Shown here: positions 40,853 to 52,418 of the stretch, one piece after another
Layout of the letters: every line of letters starts with the position of its first letter
Position numbering within the stretch: position 1 is the stretch's first letter
Source of the DNA: Pseudomonas denitrificans (nom. rej.)
GTDB lineage: Bacteria > Pseudomonadota > Gammaproteobacteria > Pseudomonadales > Pseudomonadaceae
NCBI RefSeq assembly: GCF_008807415.1
Contig: NZ_CP043626.1
Span: 2,976,001 to 3,040,000, forward strand
DNA: 64,000 nucleotides
Direction: 5' to 3'
Made by a program: the position numbers and the translations under genes
The notes under the pieces: model-generated
The model's database searches: none
What the model was told of the DNA's origin: nothing
What the model saw: the letters and a program-made list of their open reading frames with translations, nothing else

Positions 40853-41851
40853 TTAATCAATCAGTTGTGCGGCGCGCAGTTCGCCGACGGCTTGTTGCCA
40901 GCGCGGTTGCTGCTTGTATTCGACACCCGGCCAGGCCTTGGCGCGCATGCGTTGCAGACGCTGCGGCACGCTGACCTTGAGGCGCTGCAGGGCGCTCAGG
41001 GCCAGTTCGGCGGAGGCGCGGTCATTGCACACCAGGCCCATGTCGCAGCCAGCGCTCAGCGCAGCCTCGATGCGATTGGCAGCATCGCCGACCACATGGG
41101 CGCCGGCCATGGACAGGTCATCACTGAAGATCACCCCGTCGAAGCCCAGCTCGCCACGCAGGATGTCCTGCAGCCAGCGGCGGGAGAAGCCGGCGGGGTT
41201 AGGGTCGACCTGCGGGTAGATCACGTGGGCCGGCATCAGCGCATCCAGCTCGCCGGACAGGCGCTGGAACGGCACCAGGTCCACGGCGCGGATCTGTTCC
41301 AGTGTGCGCTCGTCCTCGGGAATCCCCACATGGGAATCCACTTCCGCCCAGCCGTGGCCAGGGAAGTGCTTGCCGGTGGAAGCCATGCCGGCGGCGCGCA
41401 TGCCACGGATAAAGGCGCCAGCCAGCGCCACGGCGCGCTCCGGATTGCCTTCGAAGGCCCGGCTGCCGACCACGGCGCTGCGCTGGTGATCCAGGTCCAG
41501 TACCGGGGCGAAGCTCAGGTCCAGCCCTACCGCCAGCACCTCGGTCGCCATCAGCCAGCCGCACTGCTCGGCCAGTCGTTCGGCATTGGCGTTATCGGCA
41601 ATGGCGCGCATCGCCGGCAGGCGCAGGAAACCCTGGCGCAGGCGCTGCACGCGACCGCCCTCCTGGTCCACCGCCAGCAGCAGGTCAGGGCGTACTGCGC
41701 GAATGGCCTCCATCAGCTCGCGCACCTGGCGCGGCGATTCGATGTTGCGGGCAAAGATGATCAGGCCACCGACTTCCGGGTGGCGCAGGATCTGGCGGTC
41801 CTCGGCGGTAAGCCAGGTGCCGCCGATGTCGAGCATCAGGGAGCCTTGCAT
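40853..41851 (-). CDS. nagZ: Beta-N-acetylhexosaminidase (peptidoglycan recycling)
   Basis: 332 residues from the ATG at 41851 (MQGSLMLDIGG), the length of P. aeruginosa NagZ; an ATG two codons upstream is less likely. Glycoside hydrolase family 3, cytoplasmic: removes GlcNAc from GlcNAc-anhydroMurNAc peptides, producing the AmpR effector in beta-lactamase induction. Family motifs: AVDQEGGRVQRLRQGF, the KHFPGHG loop with the catalytic His, and the nucleophile Asp in VIFSDDLSMAGA. Eleven bases separate it from the upstream YkuD gene. Confidence 0.96.
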   Translation of the reverse strand: MQGSLMLDIGGTWLTAEDRQILRHPEVGGLIIFARNIESPRQVRELMEAIRAVRPDLLLAVDQEGGRVQRLRQGFLRLPAMRAIADNANAERLAEQCGWLMATEVLAVGLDLSFAPVLDLDHQRSAVVGSRAFEGNPERAVALAGAFIRGMRAAGMASTGKHFPGHGWAEVDSHVGIPEDERTLEQIRAVDLVPFQRLSGELDALMPAHVIYPQVDPNPAGFSRRWLQDILRGELGFDGVIFSDDLSMAGAHVVGDAANRIEAALSAGCDMGLVCNDRASAELALSALQRLKVSVPQRLQRMRAKAWPGVEYKQQPRWQQAVGELRAAQLID

Positions 41852-41862
41852 GTGCATTCCTT

Positions 41863-42387
41863 TCAATTCAGTTGCGCCACCTGCCACTCGGGACAGGCGG
41901 GTTCTTCGATTCGGACCCGGCAATGGAGCGGCACCTGCGGGAAGAGTTCCAGCAGGTCATCATTGCGCAGGCGGATACAGCCGTGGGACAGCGGCGTGCC
42001 CATGGGCTCGCAGTCCGGCGTGCCGTGCAGATAGATGTAGCGGCGGAAGGTATCGACCTCGCCCATCCGATTGCGCCCCGGCTCGCAGCCGCTGAGCCAG
42101 AGGATGCGCGAGAGGATCCAGTCGCGGCCGGGAAACGCCTCGTGAAGCACGGCCGTCCAGGTCTCGCCAGTCCAGCGTCGGCCCTTCAGTACCGCGCCTT
42201 TGGGCAAGCCATCGCCGATGCGTGCACGGACCTGGTGCAAGCCGCGTGGCGTGCAGCCGGAGCCGTTGCGCTCCCCCGCGCCGTTGGCAGCGCTGGATAC
42301 CGGAACGCGCACGACAAGACGCCCTGCGGCGAAGCCGTAGAGCATCTGGTCAGCAAGGGAGATATGGAGAAGATCGAGATCAGCCAT
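41863..42387 (-). CDS. YkuD (L,D-transpeptidase) domain protein without signal peptide
   Basis: 174 residues, essentially only the catalytic domain. It opens directly with the first YkuD strand (LLHISLADQMLYGFAAGRL) and shows TPRGLHQVRARIG, YIYLHGTPDCEPMGTPLSHG and the catalytic Cys in SHGCIRLRNDD. Known L,D-transpeptidases carry a signal peptide or membrane anchor; none is visible here and no longer in-frame start exists. It sits between psrA and the cytoplasmic nagZ. It may be a cytoplasmic L,D-carboxypeptidase/transpeptidase-like enzyme acting on recycled muropeptides, or exported by an unrecognised route. Family assignment is sure, role is not. Confidence 0.85.
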   Translation of the reverse strand: MADLDLLHISLADQMLYGFAAGRLVVRVPVSSAANGAGERNGSGCTPRGLHQVRARIGDGLPKGAVLKGRRWTGETWTAVLHEAFPGRDWILSRILWLSGCEPGRNRMGEVDTFRRYIYLHGTPDCEPMGTPLSHGCIRLRNDDLLELFPQVPLHCRVRIEEPACPEWQVAQLN

Positions 42388-42443
42388 GGCCGGCTACTGT
42401 AGCCGATCGGGCCGACGCAGCCCAGCGTGAAGCCGGGCCCGGA

Positions 42444-43160
42444 TCAGACCTTGGCGGGCGCCTGGGCGGCACTCGACTTGGTGCGCGGCTTGAGCTGCGC
42501 ACCCGCCAGCGAGGGATCACTGACGCCGCTGTCGGCACGCATGCCGGCAGCAAGGAACGGCACCATCAGGCGCATCACCTGCTCGATGGAAGTGTTCACG
42601 CCGAAATCGTTCTCGGCCATGGCGCGCAGCGCCTTGATGCCGGACATGCTGAACACCGCGGTACCCAGCATGAAGTGCACGCGCCAGAACAGTTCCAGCG
42701 GCGGCAGGCGCGGCGCGGACTCATGCACCAGCAGCATGTAGCGGCGGAATACCTTGCCGTAGACCTCTTCGAGGTACTTGCGCAGGTGGCCCTGGCTCTG
42801 GCTGAACGCCAGGCCCAGCAGGCGCATGAAGATCGACAGGTCGTTGCCGCTGCGCGGCTTCACCGCCATGGCCTGGACCACGAGCAGTTCGAGCAGCTCC
42901 TCCAGGGTGGCGCGCGGCGCATCGGGCTTGGCCTGACGGCGATCCAGCTCCTTCTCGAGGCTGGCGCAGAACGGGCCGAGGAAGCGCGAGAAGACCGCCT
43001 GGATCAGCGCCTTCTTCGAGCCGAAGTGATAGTTCACCGCCGCGAGATTCACCCCCGCCTTGCTGGTGATCAGACGCAGGGAGGTTTCGGCGAAGCCTTT
43101 CTCCGCGAACAGCTGTTCCGCAGCATCCAGGATGCGTTCGACGGTTTCCGACTGGGCCAT
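42444..43160 (-). CDS. psrA: TetR-family regulator PsrA
   Basis: 238 residues from the ATG at 43160 (MAQSETVERILDAAEQLF). Helix-turn-helix at about residues 25-48 (TSLRLITSKAGVNLAAVNYHFG), then a helical ligand domain; the C-terminal 25 residues are low complexity (Ala/Lys/Pro). In Pseudomonas PsrA senses long-chain fatty acids, represses its own gene and fadBA, and activates rpoS. The operator pair at 43176-43202 supports autoregulation. It heads an operon with a YkuD protein, nagZ and mtnP. Confidence 0.95.
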   Translation of the reverse strand: MAQSETVERILDAAEQLFAEKGFAETSLRLITSKAGVNLAAVNYHFGSKKALIQAVFSRFLGPFCASLEKELDRRQAKPDAPRATLEELLELLVVQAMAVKPRSGNDLSIFMRLLGLAFSQSQGHLRKYLEEVYGKVFRRYMLLVHESAPRLPPLELFWRVHFMLGTAVFSMSGIKALRAMAENDFGVNTSIEQVMRLMVPFLAAGMRADSGVSDPSLAGAQLKPRTKSSAAQAPAKV

Positions 43161-43175
43161 GGCTACTCCGCCTGA

Positions 43176-43202
43176 CAAACACTTGTTTGAAACATACGTT
43201 TC
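43176..43202. promoter_or_regulatory. Tandem PsrA operators
   Basis: CAAAC-ACTT-GTTTG (43176-43189) and GAAAC-ATAC-GTTTC (43189-43202), sharing one G. Both fit the published PsrA pattern of (G/C)AAAC-N2-4-GTTT(G/C). The second covers the -10 box of the psrA promoter. Confidence 0.85.
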
Positions 43203-43220
43203 AGCGTCTTGTATTGTCAA
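43191..43220 (-). promoter_or_regulatory. psrA promoter
   Basis: Minus-strand TTGACA (43215-43220), an 18-base spacer and TATGTT (43191-43196), the -10 lying inside the upstream PsrA operator. Confidence 0.75.
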
Positions 43221-43361
43221 GCAAAGTGCGATGGATTGTTACCAATATCATGGCAATGCGACGAGACGCCTGAATCGATGAGGATCTACAGCAAGACGCC
43301 TGCCAACGCCCAAAGGTTACATGCACGAACGTTCCACCGACAGCCGCACCCAATAAAAGCA

Positions 43362-43389
43362 TTGCCAGCCCGCCATCACTGTATATAAT
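43362..43389 (+). promoter_or_regulatory. lexA promoter
   Basis: TTGCCA (43362-43367), a 16-base spacer and TATAAT (43384-43389). The -10 box lies within the first SOS box, so LexA binding would block RNA polymerase. Confidence 0.75.
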
Positions 43390-43413
43390 TCCAGGCACTG
43401 TATAAAAAGCCAG
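43379..43413 (+). promoter_or_regulatory. Two SOS boxes upstream of lexA-sulA
   Basis: CTG-TATATAATTC-CAG (43379-43394) and CTG-TATAAAAAGC-CAG (43398-43413). Both are exact CTG-N10-CAG sites with AT-rich cores, 19 bases apart, i.e. nearly two helical turns on the same DNA face. Confidence 0.93.
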
Positions 43414-43422
43414 AGTATGGAC

Positions 43423-44037
43423 ATGCTGAAGCTCACGCCGCGCCAAGCCGAGATCCTCGCCTTCATCAAACGCTGCCTGGAAGCCAACGGCTACCCGCCC
43501 ACCCGCGCGGAAATCGCCCAGGAGCTCGGCTTCAAGTCGCCCAACGCCGCCGAGGAGCACCTGAAGGCCCTCGCCCGCAAAGGCGCCATCGAGATGACCC
43601 CGGGCGCCTCCCGTGGCATCCGCATCCCCGGCTTCGAACCCAAGGCCGCCGCCAATGACGACGAATTGCCGATCATCGGCCGCGTCGCCGCCGGCGCACC
43701 GATCCTCGCCGAGCAGAATGTCGATGACACCTGCCGGATCAACCCCACCTTCTTCAACCCGCCGGCCGACTACCTGCTGCGCGTGCGCGGCCAGAGCATG
43801 AAGGACGTTGGCATCATGGATGGCGACCTGCTCGCCGTGCATGTCACCCGCGAGGCGCGCAACGGCCAGATCGTCGTCGCCCGCCTGGGCGAAGAGGTCA
43901 CGGTGAAGCGCTTCAAGCGCGAAGGCAGCAAGGTCTGGCTGCTCGCCGAGAACCCGGAGTTCGCCCCCATCGAGGTCGACCTCAAGGAACAGGAACTGGT
44001 CATCGAAGGCTTGAGCGTCGGCGTGATCCGTCGCTGA
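43423..44037 (+). CDS. lexA: LexA repressor
   Basis: 204 residues from the second ATG at 43423 ([12 protein letters not shown]), matching the P. aeruginosa length; the ATG at 43417 abuts the SOS box and leaves no ribosome site. Winged helix in the first 70 residues. Self-cleavage bond Ala90-Gly91 (RVAAGAPIL), catalytic Ser125 (GQSMKDVG) and Lys162 (VTVKRFK), equivalent to E. coli Ala84-Gly85, Ser119 and Lys156. It represses itself and sulA through the tandem boxes. Confidence 0.97.
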   Translation: MLKLTPRQAEILAFIKRCLEANGYPPTRAEIAQELGFKSPNAAEEHLKALARKGAIEMTPGASRGIRIPGFEPKAAANDDELPIIGRVAAGAPILAEQNVDDTCRINPTFFNPPADYLLRVRGQSMKDVGIMDGDLLAVHVTREARNGQIVVARLGEEVTVKRFKREGSKVWLLAENPEFAPIEVDLKEQELVIEGLSVGVIRR

Positions 44038-44050
44038 ACAGGAGACACCC

Positions 44051-44524
44051 ATGCAGTACCCGCAGCCGCAGAACCTGCCGCAACTCCCGCTGTTCCAGGA
44101 AGCACTCTGGGCAAGCGGTACTGCTCCCCTGCTTCCGGAGCTGATGGAAGAAGAGCCCGTCGCCGACGAAAGCGCCTTCAGCGAGATCGCCCTGCGCGGC
44201 CTCCCCGGCCAGTGCCTGATGTTGCTAGCGCCGATGCTCCGCGAGCTGAGCGAGGAAAGTGATTCGCGCTGGCTGACCCTGATCGCTCCACCGTCCAGCC
44301 TGACTCCAGACTGGCTGCGCAAGGCCGGCCTGAACCGCCAGGGCATCCTGCTGCTTCCGGCCCGCGATCAGGCCGCCGCCCAGGCCCTGGCCTGCGAAGC
44401 GCTGCGCCTGGGCAACAGCCACACAGTGGTGAGCTGGCTCAATCTCAGCGCGAAAGCGCGCGCGCAACTGTCCCGCGCCGCCGTTGCCGGCCAGGCGCAG
44501 AGCCTGAATATTCGTCTGGGTTGA
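44051..44524 (+). CDS. sulA: SOS cell division inhibitor SulA
   Basis: 157 residues starting MQYPQPQNLPQLPLFQEAL. SulA binds FtsZ and stops septation during the SOS response. The RecA-like SulA fold shows LMLLAPMLRELSEES, WLTLIAPPSSLTPDWLRKAGL and SHTVVSWLNLSAKAR. It follows lexA after 13 bases and shares its SOS control. Unlike E. coli, where sulA stands alone, lexA-sulA is the pseudomonad arrangement. Confidence 0.93.
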   Translation: MQYPQPQNLPQLPLFQEALWASGTAPLLPELMEEEPVADESAFSEIALRGLPGQCLMLLAPMLRELSEESDSRWLTLIAPPSSLTPDWLRKAGLNRQGILLLPARDQAAAQALACEALRLGNSHTVVSWLNLSAKARAQLSRAAVAGQAQSLNIRLG

Positions 44525-44536
44525 TCTGATCGGGAA

Positions 44537-44560
44537 GCTTCGCCGCGAACGCGGCGAAGC
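44537..44560. terminator. Hairpin between sulA and the 79-aa gene
   Basis: GCTTCGCCGC and GCGGCGAAGC form a perfect 10-bp stem around GAAC between convergent genes. No strong T tract. Confidence 0.65.
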
Positions 44561-44568
44561 GGAAGAAC

Positions 44569-44808
44569 TCAATGCAGGACGCGCGGACCTTCGTCGTCCA
44601 TGCTCATGTCACCGCCTTCGGCGAGACGGCCGGCCATCTGTACACCCACATTGAACATCGCCTTGGCGATCTCGATGTGCTGGCCCTGCAGGAAGCCCTT
44701 GGCATCGGCGGAAAACTCCAGGGTCACCAGCGCCTCCTCCTCGTCCGCACGACGCAGCACGATACGCCCGTCAGGCAGCTCGACAATTTCCAGAAATGAG
44801 GTTGGCAT
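44569..44808 (-). CDS. Small conserved protein, function unknown
   Basis: 79 residues from the ATG at 44808 (MPTSFLEIVELPDGRIVLRR). Acidic, no cysteine, no membrane segment or signal. The pattern is two beta-strand-like segments (EIVELPDGRIVLRR and ALVTLEFSADAKG), a helix with HIEIAKAMFNVGVQMAGRLAE, and an acidic tail. Its position downstream of the topA/173-aa gene and convergent with sulA is conserved in P. aeruginosa (PA3009 area). Confidence 0.8.
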   Translation of the reverse strand: MPTSFLEIVELPDGRIVLRRADEEEALVTLEFSADAKGFLQGQHIEIAKAMFNVGVQMAGRLAEGGDMSMDDEGPRVLH

Positions 44809-44915
44809 AGCGACGTTCTCCACAGCAGAACGCGTAGTGTAACAGCCACACCCGCCGCACCCTAGCCAAAGCTTGCGCGGACCGACCGGAAGGCCGGCGG
44901 GTTGTGATGCAGGGA

Positions 44916-45437
44916 TCAGAGCTCGGTAAGCGATGCGCGGAAGCGCAGCACCAGGTCCTTCAGGGATTTGCGCCAGGTTTCCAGCTCGTCATTGCCCAAC
45001 TCGGCCGGCGCCTCGTCGTCGACATTCACCGCCTGGATCAGAGGCTGGGTCGGATCGACCTTGGCTTTCCTCGGCTCGCTCGGCGGCTGGAACAACGCGG
45101 CATAGGCGGCCAGCAGGCGACCCAGCCAGGCTTCCGGCGATTGCGCCAGCTCGACCATCTCCGCCAGCTCCGGGCTTGGCGCGGCAGCCAGTACCTCGGC
45201 ATTCAGCAGCATATCGACGCGCGGCGCGCCGGCCTGGGGCAGGCGGTAGTAGCCAGCGATCTCATGGGCTACGCCCAGCACCGCTCCGTAGAGATGGAAC
45301 AGCGCCGCTTCGCGTTCAGCCTGGATGCGCGCCTGGGCATTCATCGCACGCGCCGCTTCGGCGCTGCGCCAGGCTTCCAGGGCAAGGCCGGCGAAGAAGA
45401 GCTTCTGGTTGGTACGGGTATAGAGTTCGTTCGCCAT
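44916..45437 (-). CDS. DUF6586-like conserved protein
   Basis: 173 residues from the ATG at 45437 (MANELYTRTNQKLFFAGL). Almost entirely helical: RTNQKLFFAGLALEAWR, an Ala-rich helix with EREAALFHLYGAVLGVAHEIAGYY, then LAEMVELAQSPEAWLGRLL. A short linker with Asp/Glu separates a C-terminal helix (LETWRKSLKDLVLRFRASL). It is cytoplasmic and encoded downstream of topA. It resembles a helical-bundle adaptor; I do not recognise a function. Confidence 0.8.
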   Translation of the reverse strand: MANELYTRTNQKLFFAGLALEAWRSAEAARAMNAQARIQAEREAALFHLYGAVLGVAHEIAGYYRLPQAGAPRVDMLLNAEVLAAAPSPELAEMVELAQSPEAWLGRLLAAYAALFQPPSEPRKAKVDPTQPLIQAVNVDDEAPAELGNDELETWRKSLKDLVLRFRASLTEL

Positions 45438-45475
45438 GACCGGGCCCTCTGCAGTCGACTTCGGCAGTATAAGCA

Positions 45476-45495
45476 CGCCCCGCCTCAGCGGGGCG
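45476..45495. terminator. Hairpin between topA and the 173-aa gene
   Basis: CGCCCCGC and GCGGGGCG pair around CTCA just after the topA stop on the minus strand. No T tract, so termination is doubtful. Confidence 0.45.
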
Positions 45496-45504
45496 CGCCT
45501 TCCA

Positions 45505-48111
45505 TCAGCGCTTGTCTTCGACCTTCCACTTGCCACCGTCGAAGAACGCGCGCCAGCCGGTGGGCTTGCCATCAACCTCGGACTGTACGTACTGCTCCTT
45601 GGTCTTGCGGCTGAAACGAATTACCGCCGGGCGGCCCTCCGGGTCTTTCGCGGGAGCTGCGAGCAGGAAGTGGTACTTCGGATCCAGCTCTTCCTTGTGC
45701 GGCACCAGCTCGGCAACCAGCGGAGCACGGGTCTCGCGGTTTTTCGGGAACTGGCTGGCGGCCAGGAACAGGCCGGAAGCGCCGTCACGCAGTACGTAGA
45801 TGTCGTCCACCTTCTCGCACTTGAGTTCCGGCATGCGGATGGCATCCATCTTCGGCGGCGCGGGCTCGCCGCTCTTCAGCAACTTGCGGGTGTTCTTGCA
45901 GGTCGGGTTGGTGCAGCCGAAGAACTTGCCGAAGCGGCCGGTCTTGAGTTGCATCTCGCTGCCGCACTTGTCGCATTCCAGGCTCGGGCCTTCGTAGCCC
46001 TTGATGCGGTACTGGCCTTCCTCGATCTCGTAGCCGGCGCAATCCGGGTTGTTGCCGCAGATGTGCAGCTTGCGCTTCTCGTCGACCAGGTAGGCGTCCA
46101 TCGCGGTGCTGCAGATCGGGCAGCGGTGCTTGCCACGCAGTACGCGGGACTCGGATTCGCCCTCGTCATCCGCGGCGATTTCGTCGCCCGGAATCAGGTT
46201 GACGGTCGCCTTGCAGCGCTCTTTCGGCGGCAGGCTGTAGCCCGAGCAGCCGAGGAACACGCCGGTGGAGGCGGTACGGATCATCATCGGCCGGCCGCAC
46301 TCGCGGCAGGGGATGTCGGTCAGGGTCGGCTGGTTGGCGCGCATGCCGTCGTTGGAGGCTTCGGCCAGGTCGAGCTTCTTGCGGAAGTCGCCGTAGAACT
46401 CGTCCAGCACGTTTTTCCAGTCGCGCTCGCCCTGGGCCACGTCATCGAGGTTCTCTTCCATGCCGGCGGTGAAGCCGTAGTCCATCAGGTTGGAGAAGCT
46501 CTCGTTGAGGCGGTCGGTGACGATGTCGCCCATCTTTTCCGCGTAGAAGCGGCGATTGTGGGTGGTGACGTAGCCGCGCTCCTGGATGGTGGAGATGATC
46601 GCCGCGTAGGTGGACGGCCGGCCGATGCCGCGTTTTTCCAGTTCCTTGACCAGGCTGGCTTCGGAGAAGCGCGCCGGCGGCTTGGTGAAGTGCTGGCTCG
46701 GATCGAGCTTGAGCAGCTTCATCGCGTCGCCCTGGTTCATTTCCGGCAGGACGTCATCCTCGCCCGGCTTGCTCTGCTGCGGCAGCACCTTGGTGTAGCC
46801 GTCGAACTTGAGAATGCGGCCCTTGGCGCGCAGCTCGAAGTCACCGGCAGCCGCGCTGACGGTGGTGGACAGGTACTCGGCCGGCGGCATCTGGCAGGCC
46901 ACGAACTGGCGCCAGATCAGGTCGTACAGGCGCTCGGCGTCGCGCTCCATGCCCGACAGCTGGGTCGGACGCAGGTTGACGTCGGAAGGACGAATCGCTT
47001 CGTGAGCTTCCTGGGCGCCTTCCTTGCTGGAGTAGAAGTTCGGCTTGGCCGGCAGGTATTTCTTGCCGAACTCGCTGTCGATGAAGCCGCGCACCATGTC
47101 GATGGCGTCGGCCGACAGGTTGGTCGAGTCGGTACGCATATAGGTGATGTAGCCGGCTTCGTAGAGACGCTGGGCCATCATCATGGTCTTCTTCACCCCG
47201 AAGCCCAGGCGATTGCTCGCGGCCTGCTGCAGGGTGGAGGTGATGAACGGCGCCGAGGGCTTGCTGGATGTCGGCTTGTCTTCGCGCTTGGCGATGCTGT
47301 AGCTGGAGGCCTTGAGCTTCTCCAGGGCAGCAGTGGCCTGGGCTTCGTTCAGCGGCTTGAAGGCTTCGCCCTTCTCGCGCACCACTTCGAAGCGGACCTT
47401 GTCGTTCTTCGGCGTACCGAGGTCGGCATGCACTTCCCAGTATTCTTCCGGGACGAAGGCACGGATCTCGCGCTCACGCTCGACCACCAGCTTCACCGCT
47501 ACCGACTGCACGCGGCCGGCGGACAGGCCACGGGCGATCTTGGCCCACAGCAGCGGCGAGACCATGTAGCCCACCACGCGATCGAGGAAGCGGCGTGCCT
47601 GCTGGGCATTCACGCGGTTGATATCCAGCTCGCCGGGCTGGGAGAAGGCTTCCTGGATGGCCTTCTTGGTGATTTCGTTGAAGACCACGCGCTTGTAGCG
47701 CGAGTCGTCGCCGCCGATGGCCTCGCGCAGGTGCCAGGCAATGGCCTCCCCTTCGCGGTCCAAGTCGGTTGCGAGATAGATGGTGTCGGCATCCTTGGCC
47801 AGGCGGCGCAGCTCCTCGATCACCTTTTCCTTGCCGGGCAGGATCTCGTACTTGGCCTTCCAGCCGTGCTCCGGATCGACGCCCATGCGGGTGACGAGCT
47901 GGCGCTTGGCCTTCTCCTTCGGCGACAGGGCCGGCGCCTCGGCAGCGGTCTTGCGCGTTTTTGCCGCAGGCTCCTTCGACGCGGACGAGCCGCTGGTGGG
48001 CAGGTCGCGGATGTGGCCGATGCTCGACTTCACCACGTACTGGTTGCCCAGGTACTTGTTGATGGTCTTGGCCTTGGCCGGTGATTCCACGATGACCAGC
48101 GATTTACCCAT
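45505..48111 (-). CDS. topA: DNA topoisomerase I
   Basis: 868 residues. Relaxes negative supercoils by single-strand passage. TOPRIM domain at the N-terminus ([20 protein letters not shown], then [13 protein letters not shown]), active-site Tyr324 in [13 protein letters not shown], and three C-terminal zinc-ribbon repeats: CRECGRP...[13 protein letters not shown]...CGNNPDC, CDKCGSE...GCTNPTC. A basic linker of about residues 40-60 ([14 protein letters not shown]) interrupts the TOPRIM domain, as in other Pseudomonas TopA. It is transcribed in the same direction as fadBA but behind a terminator. Confidence 0.97.
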   Translation of the reverse strand: MGKSLVIVESPAKAKTINKYLGNQYVVKSSIGHIRDLPTSGSSASKEPAAKTRKTAAEAPALSPKEKAKRQLVTRMGVDPEHGWKAKYEILPGKEKVIEELRRLAKDADTIYLATDLDREGEAIAWHLREAIGGDDSRYKRVVFNEITKKAIQEAFSQPGELDINRVNAQQARRFLDRVVGYMVSPLLWAKIARGLSAGRVQSVAVKLVVEREREIRAFVPEEYWEVHADLGTPKNDKVRFEVVREKGEAFKPLNEAQATAALEKLKASSYSIAKREDKPTSSKPSAPFITSTLQQAASNRLGFGVKKTMMMAQRLYEAGYITYMRTDSTNLSADAIDMVRGFIDSEFGKKYLPAKPNFYSSKEGAQEAHEAIRPSDVNLRPTQLSGMERDAERLYDLIWRQFVACQMPPAEYLSTTVSAAAGDFELRAKGRILKFDGYTKVLPQQSKPGEDDVLPEMNQGDAMKLLKLDPSQHFTKPPARFSEASLVKELEKRGIGRPSTYAAIISTIQERGYVTTHNRRFYAEKMGDIVTDRLNESFSNLMDYGFTAGMEENLDDVAQGERDWKNVLDEFYGDFRKKLDLAEASNDGMRANQPTLTDIPCRECGRPMMIRTASTGVFLGCSGYSLPPKERCKATVNLIPGDEIAADDEGESESRVLRGKHRCPICSTAMDAYLVDEKRKLHICGNNPDCAGYEIEEGQYRIKGYEGPSLECDKCGSEMQLKTGRFGKFFGCTNPTCKNTRKLLKSGEPAPPKMDAIRMPELKCEKVDDIYVLRDGASGLFLAASQFPKNRETRAPLVAELVPHKEELDPKYHFLLAAPAKDPEGRPAVIRFSRKTKEQYVQSEVDGKPTGWRAFFDGGKWKVEDKR

Positions 48112-48203
48112 GGATCGGAATATTCCTGCGTCGAAAAGATGAATTTATAAGGAGGGAGGAGCTAGGAGCGGCACCGCTATATATAGTGGCGGTCGCGCCA
48201 AGG

Positions 48204-48467
48204 TCAAGCTTGGGTTTCGCCGGACGGGCCGGTCTGAAGACCCAGCGGATCGTTTTCGGCGCTCACCAGAGCGAAGCGCGGAACGTTCTCGCCATTCACT
48301 TCCACCGCCTCGGTGAACATGCTCAGCGGGCGTACCCAGAGGCCGAATTCGCCGTACAGCGCCTGGTAGATCACCAGCTCTTCCTCGGTCTCGGAATGCT
48401 GGGCGATGCCGAGAACGCGGTACTGCTGTCCCTTGTAATGTCGATACAGTCCGGGCTGCAAGTGCAT
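48204..48467 (-). CDS. DUF1653 protein
   Basis: 87 residues from the ATG at 48467 (MHLQPGLYRHYKGQQYRVLG). DUF1653 signature: YRHYKGQQYRVLGIAQHSET followed by VIYQALYGEFGLWVRPLSMF. These are small SH3-like barrels found mostly in proteobacteria and firmicutes. No signal or membrane segment. Location just upstream of topA is conserved in pseudomonads. Function unknown. Confidence 0.88.
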   Translation of the reverse strand: MHLQPGLYRHYKGQQYRVLGIAQHSETEEELVIYQALYGEFGLWVRPLSMFTEAVEVNGENVPRFALVSAENDPLGLQTGPSGETQA

Positions 48468-48550
48468 GTCGGTTCTCCCTCGGCCGGCCAAAAGGCGGCG
48501 ATTGTGCTCATTGCGCGGCCGTCGGGCAATCCCCGCCCGACAAAAACGAA

Positions 48551-48573
48551 AGCCGGGGCACAAGGCCCCGGCT
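48551..48573 (-). terminator. Terminator of fadBA
   Basis: AGCCGGGGC and GCCCCGGCT pair around ACAAG; on the minus strand TTCGTTTTTG follows. It lies 18 bases after the fadA stop. Confidence 0.8.
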
Positions 48574-48590
48574 CTCCCATCGACGAAAGC

Positions 48591-49781
<1,191 letters not shown>

Positions 49782-49796
49782 CTATTCGTTGCGCAC

Positions 49797-51944
<2,148 letters not shown>

Positions 51945-52418
51945 CAACTGATCTCCACGCTAGGGAAGCTTGAAATCACACGTCGGACACCGTGTATCGG
52001 GACCGTTCGGCAGTGCCGAGGTTAGTCCCAAAGCTTGCGGCACACCCGCCGACGCGATAGCCGGGGCGTTATGTTGGATCCTTCGCACGTGGCAAACGAT
52101 CGATTCATACGCCCGTTTGATTTGGGTGCGCCCACCTTCTAGCAAAAGCCAATGCTTGTCAATCGGCGAGACGTAACAGTCGCAAAGCGGCCGGGGCGTC
52201 TGGGCCGGAGCATTCAGCGCAACCCTGATGAGCTATTCACCACGCCTATCGTGACAATTGTTACCTGGCACCGACGTCCCGACAGCCACTGTTCAAACCC
52301 CATGGCCCGCGCTAGAGTCGGGCGCAATGGCGATCTGCCTTCTGCCAACACCGGCAGACGCCTGGAACCTGTGGAATACAAAACAACAAGAAGCCCATGG
52401 CTCCAAGGAGTTGGAACG
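51945..52418. other. 474-base intergenic region between fadB and the 268-aa gene
   Basis: No gene is convincing here. Visible: an inverted repeat CAAACG-N15-CGTTTG (52093-52119), a possible fadB promoter on the minus strand (TTGACA at 52157-52162 with TAGAAG 15 bases on), a near-palindrome GTGACAATTGTTAC (52251-52264), and TCTGCC/GGCAGA stem (52341-52358) in the leader of the plus-strand gene. PsrA half-sites occur but not with the usual 2-4 base spacing. Confidence 0.55.
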
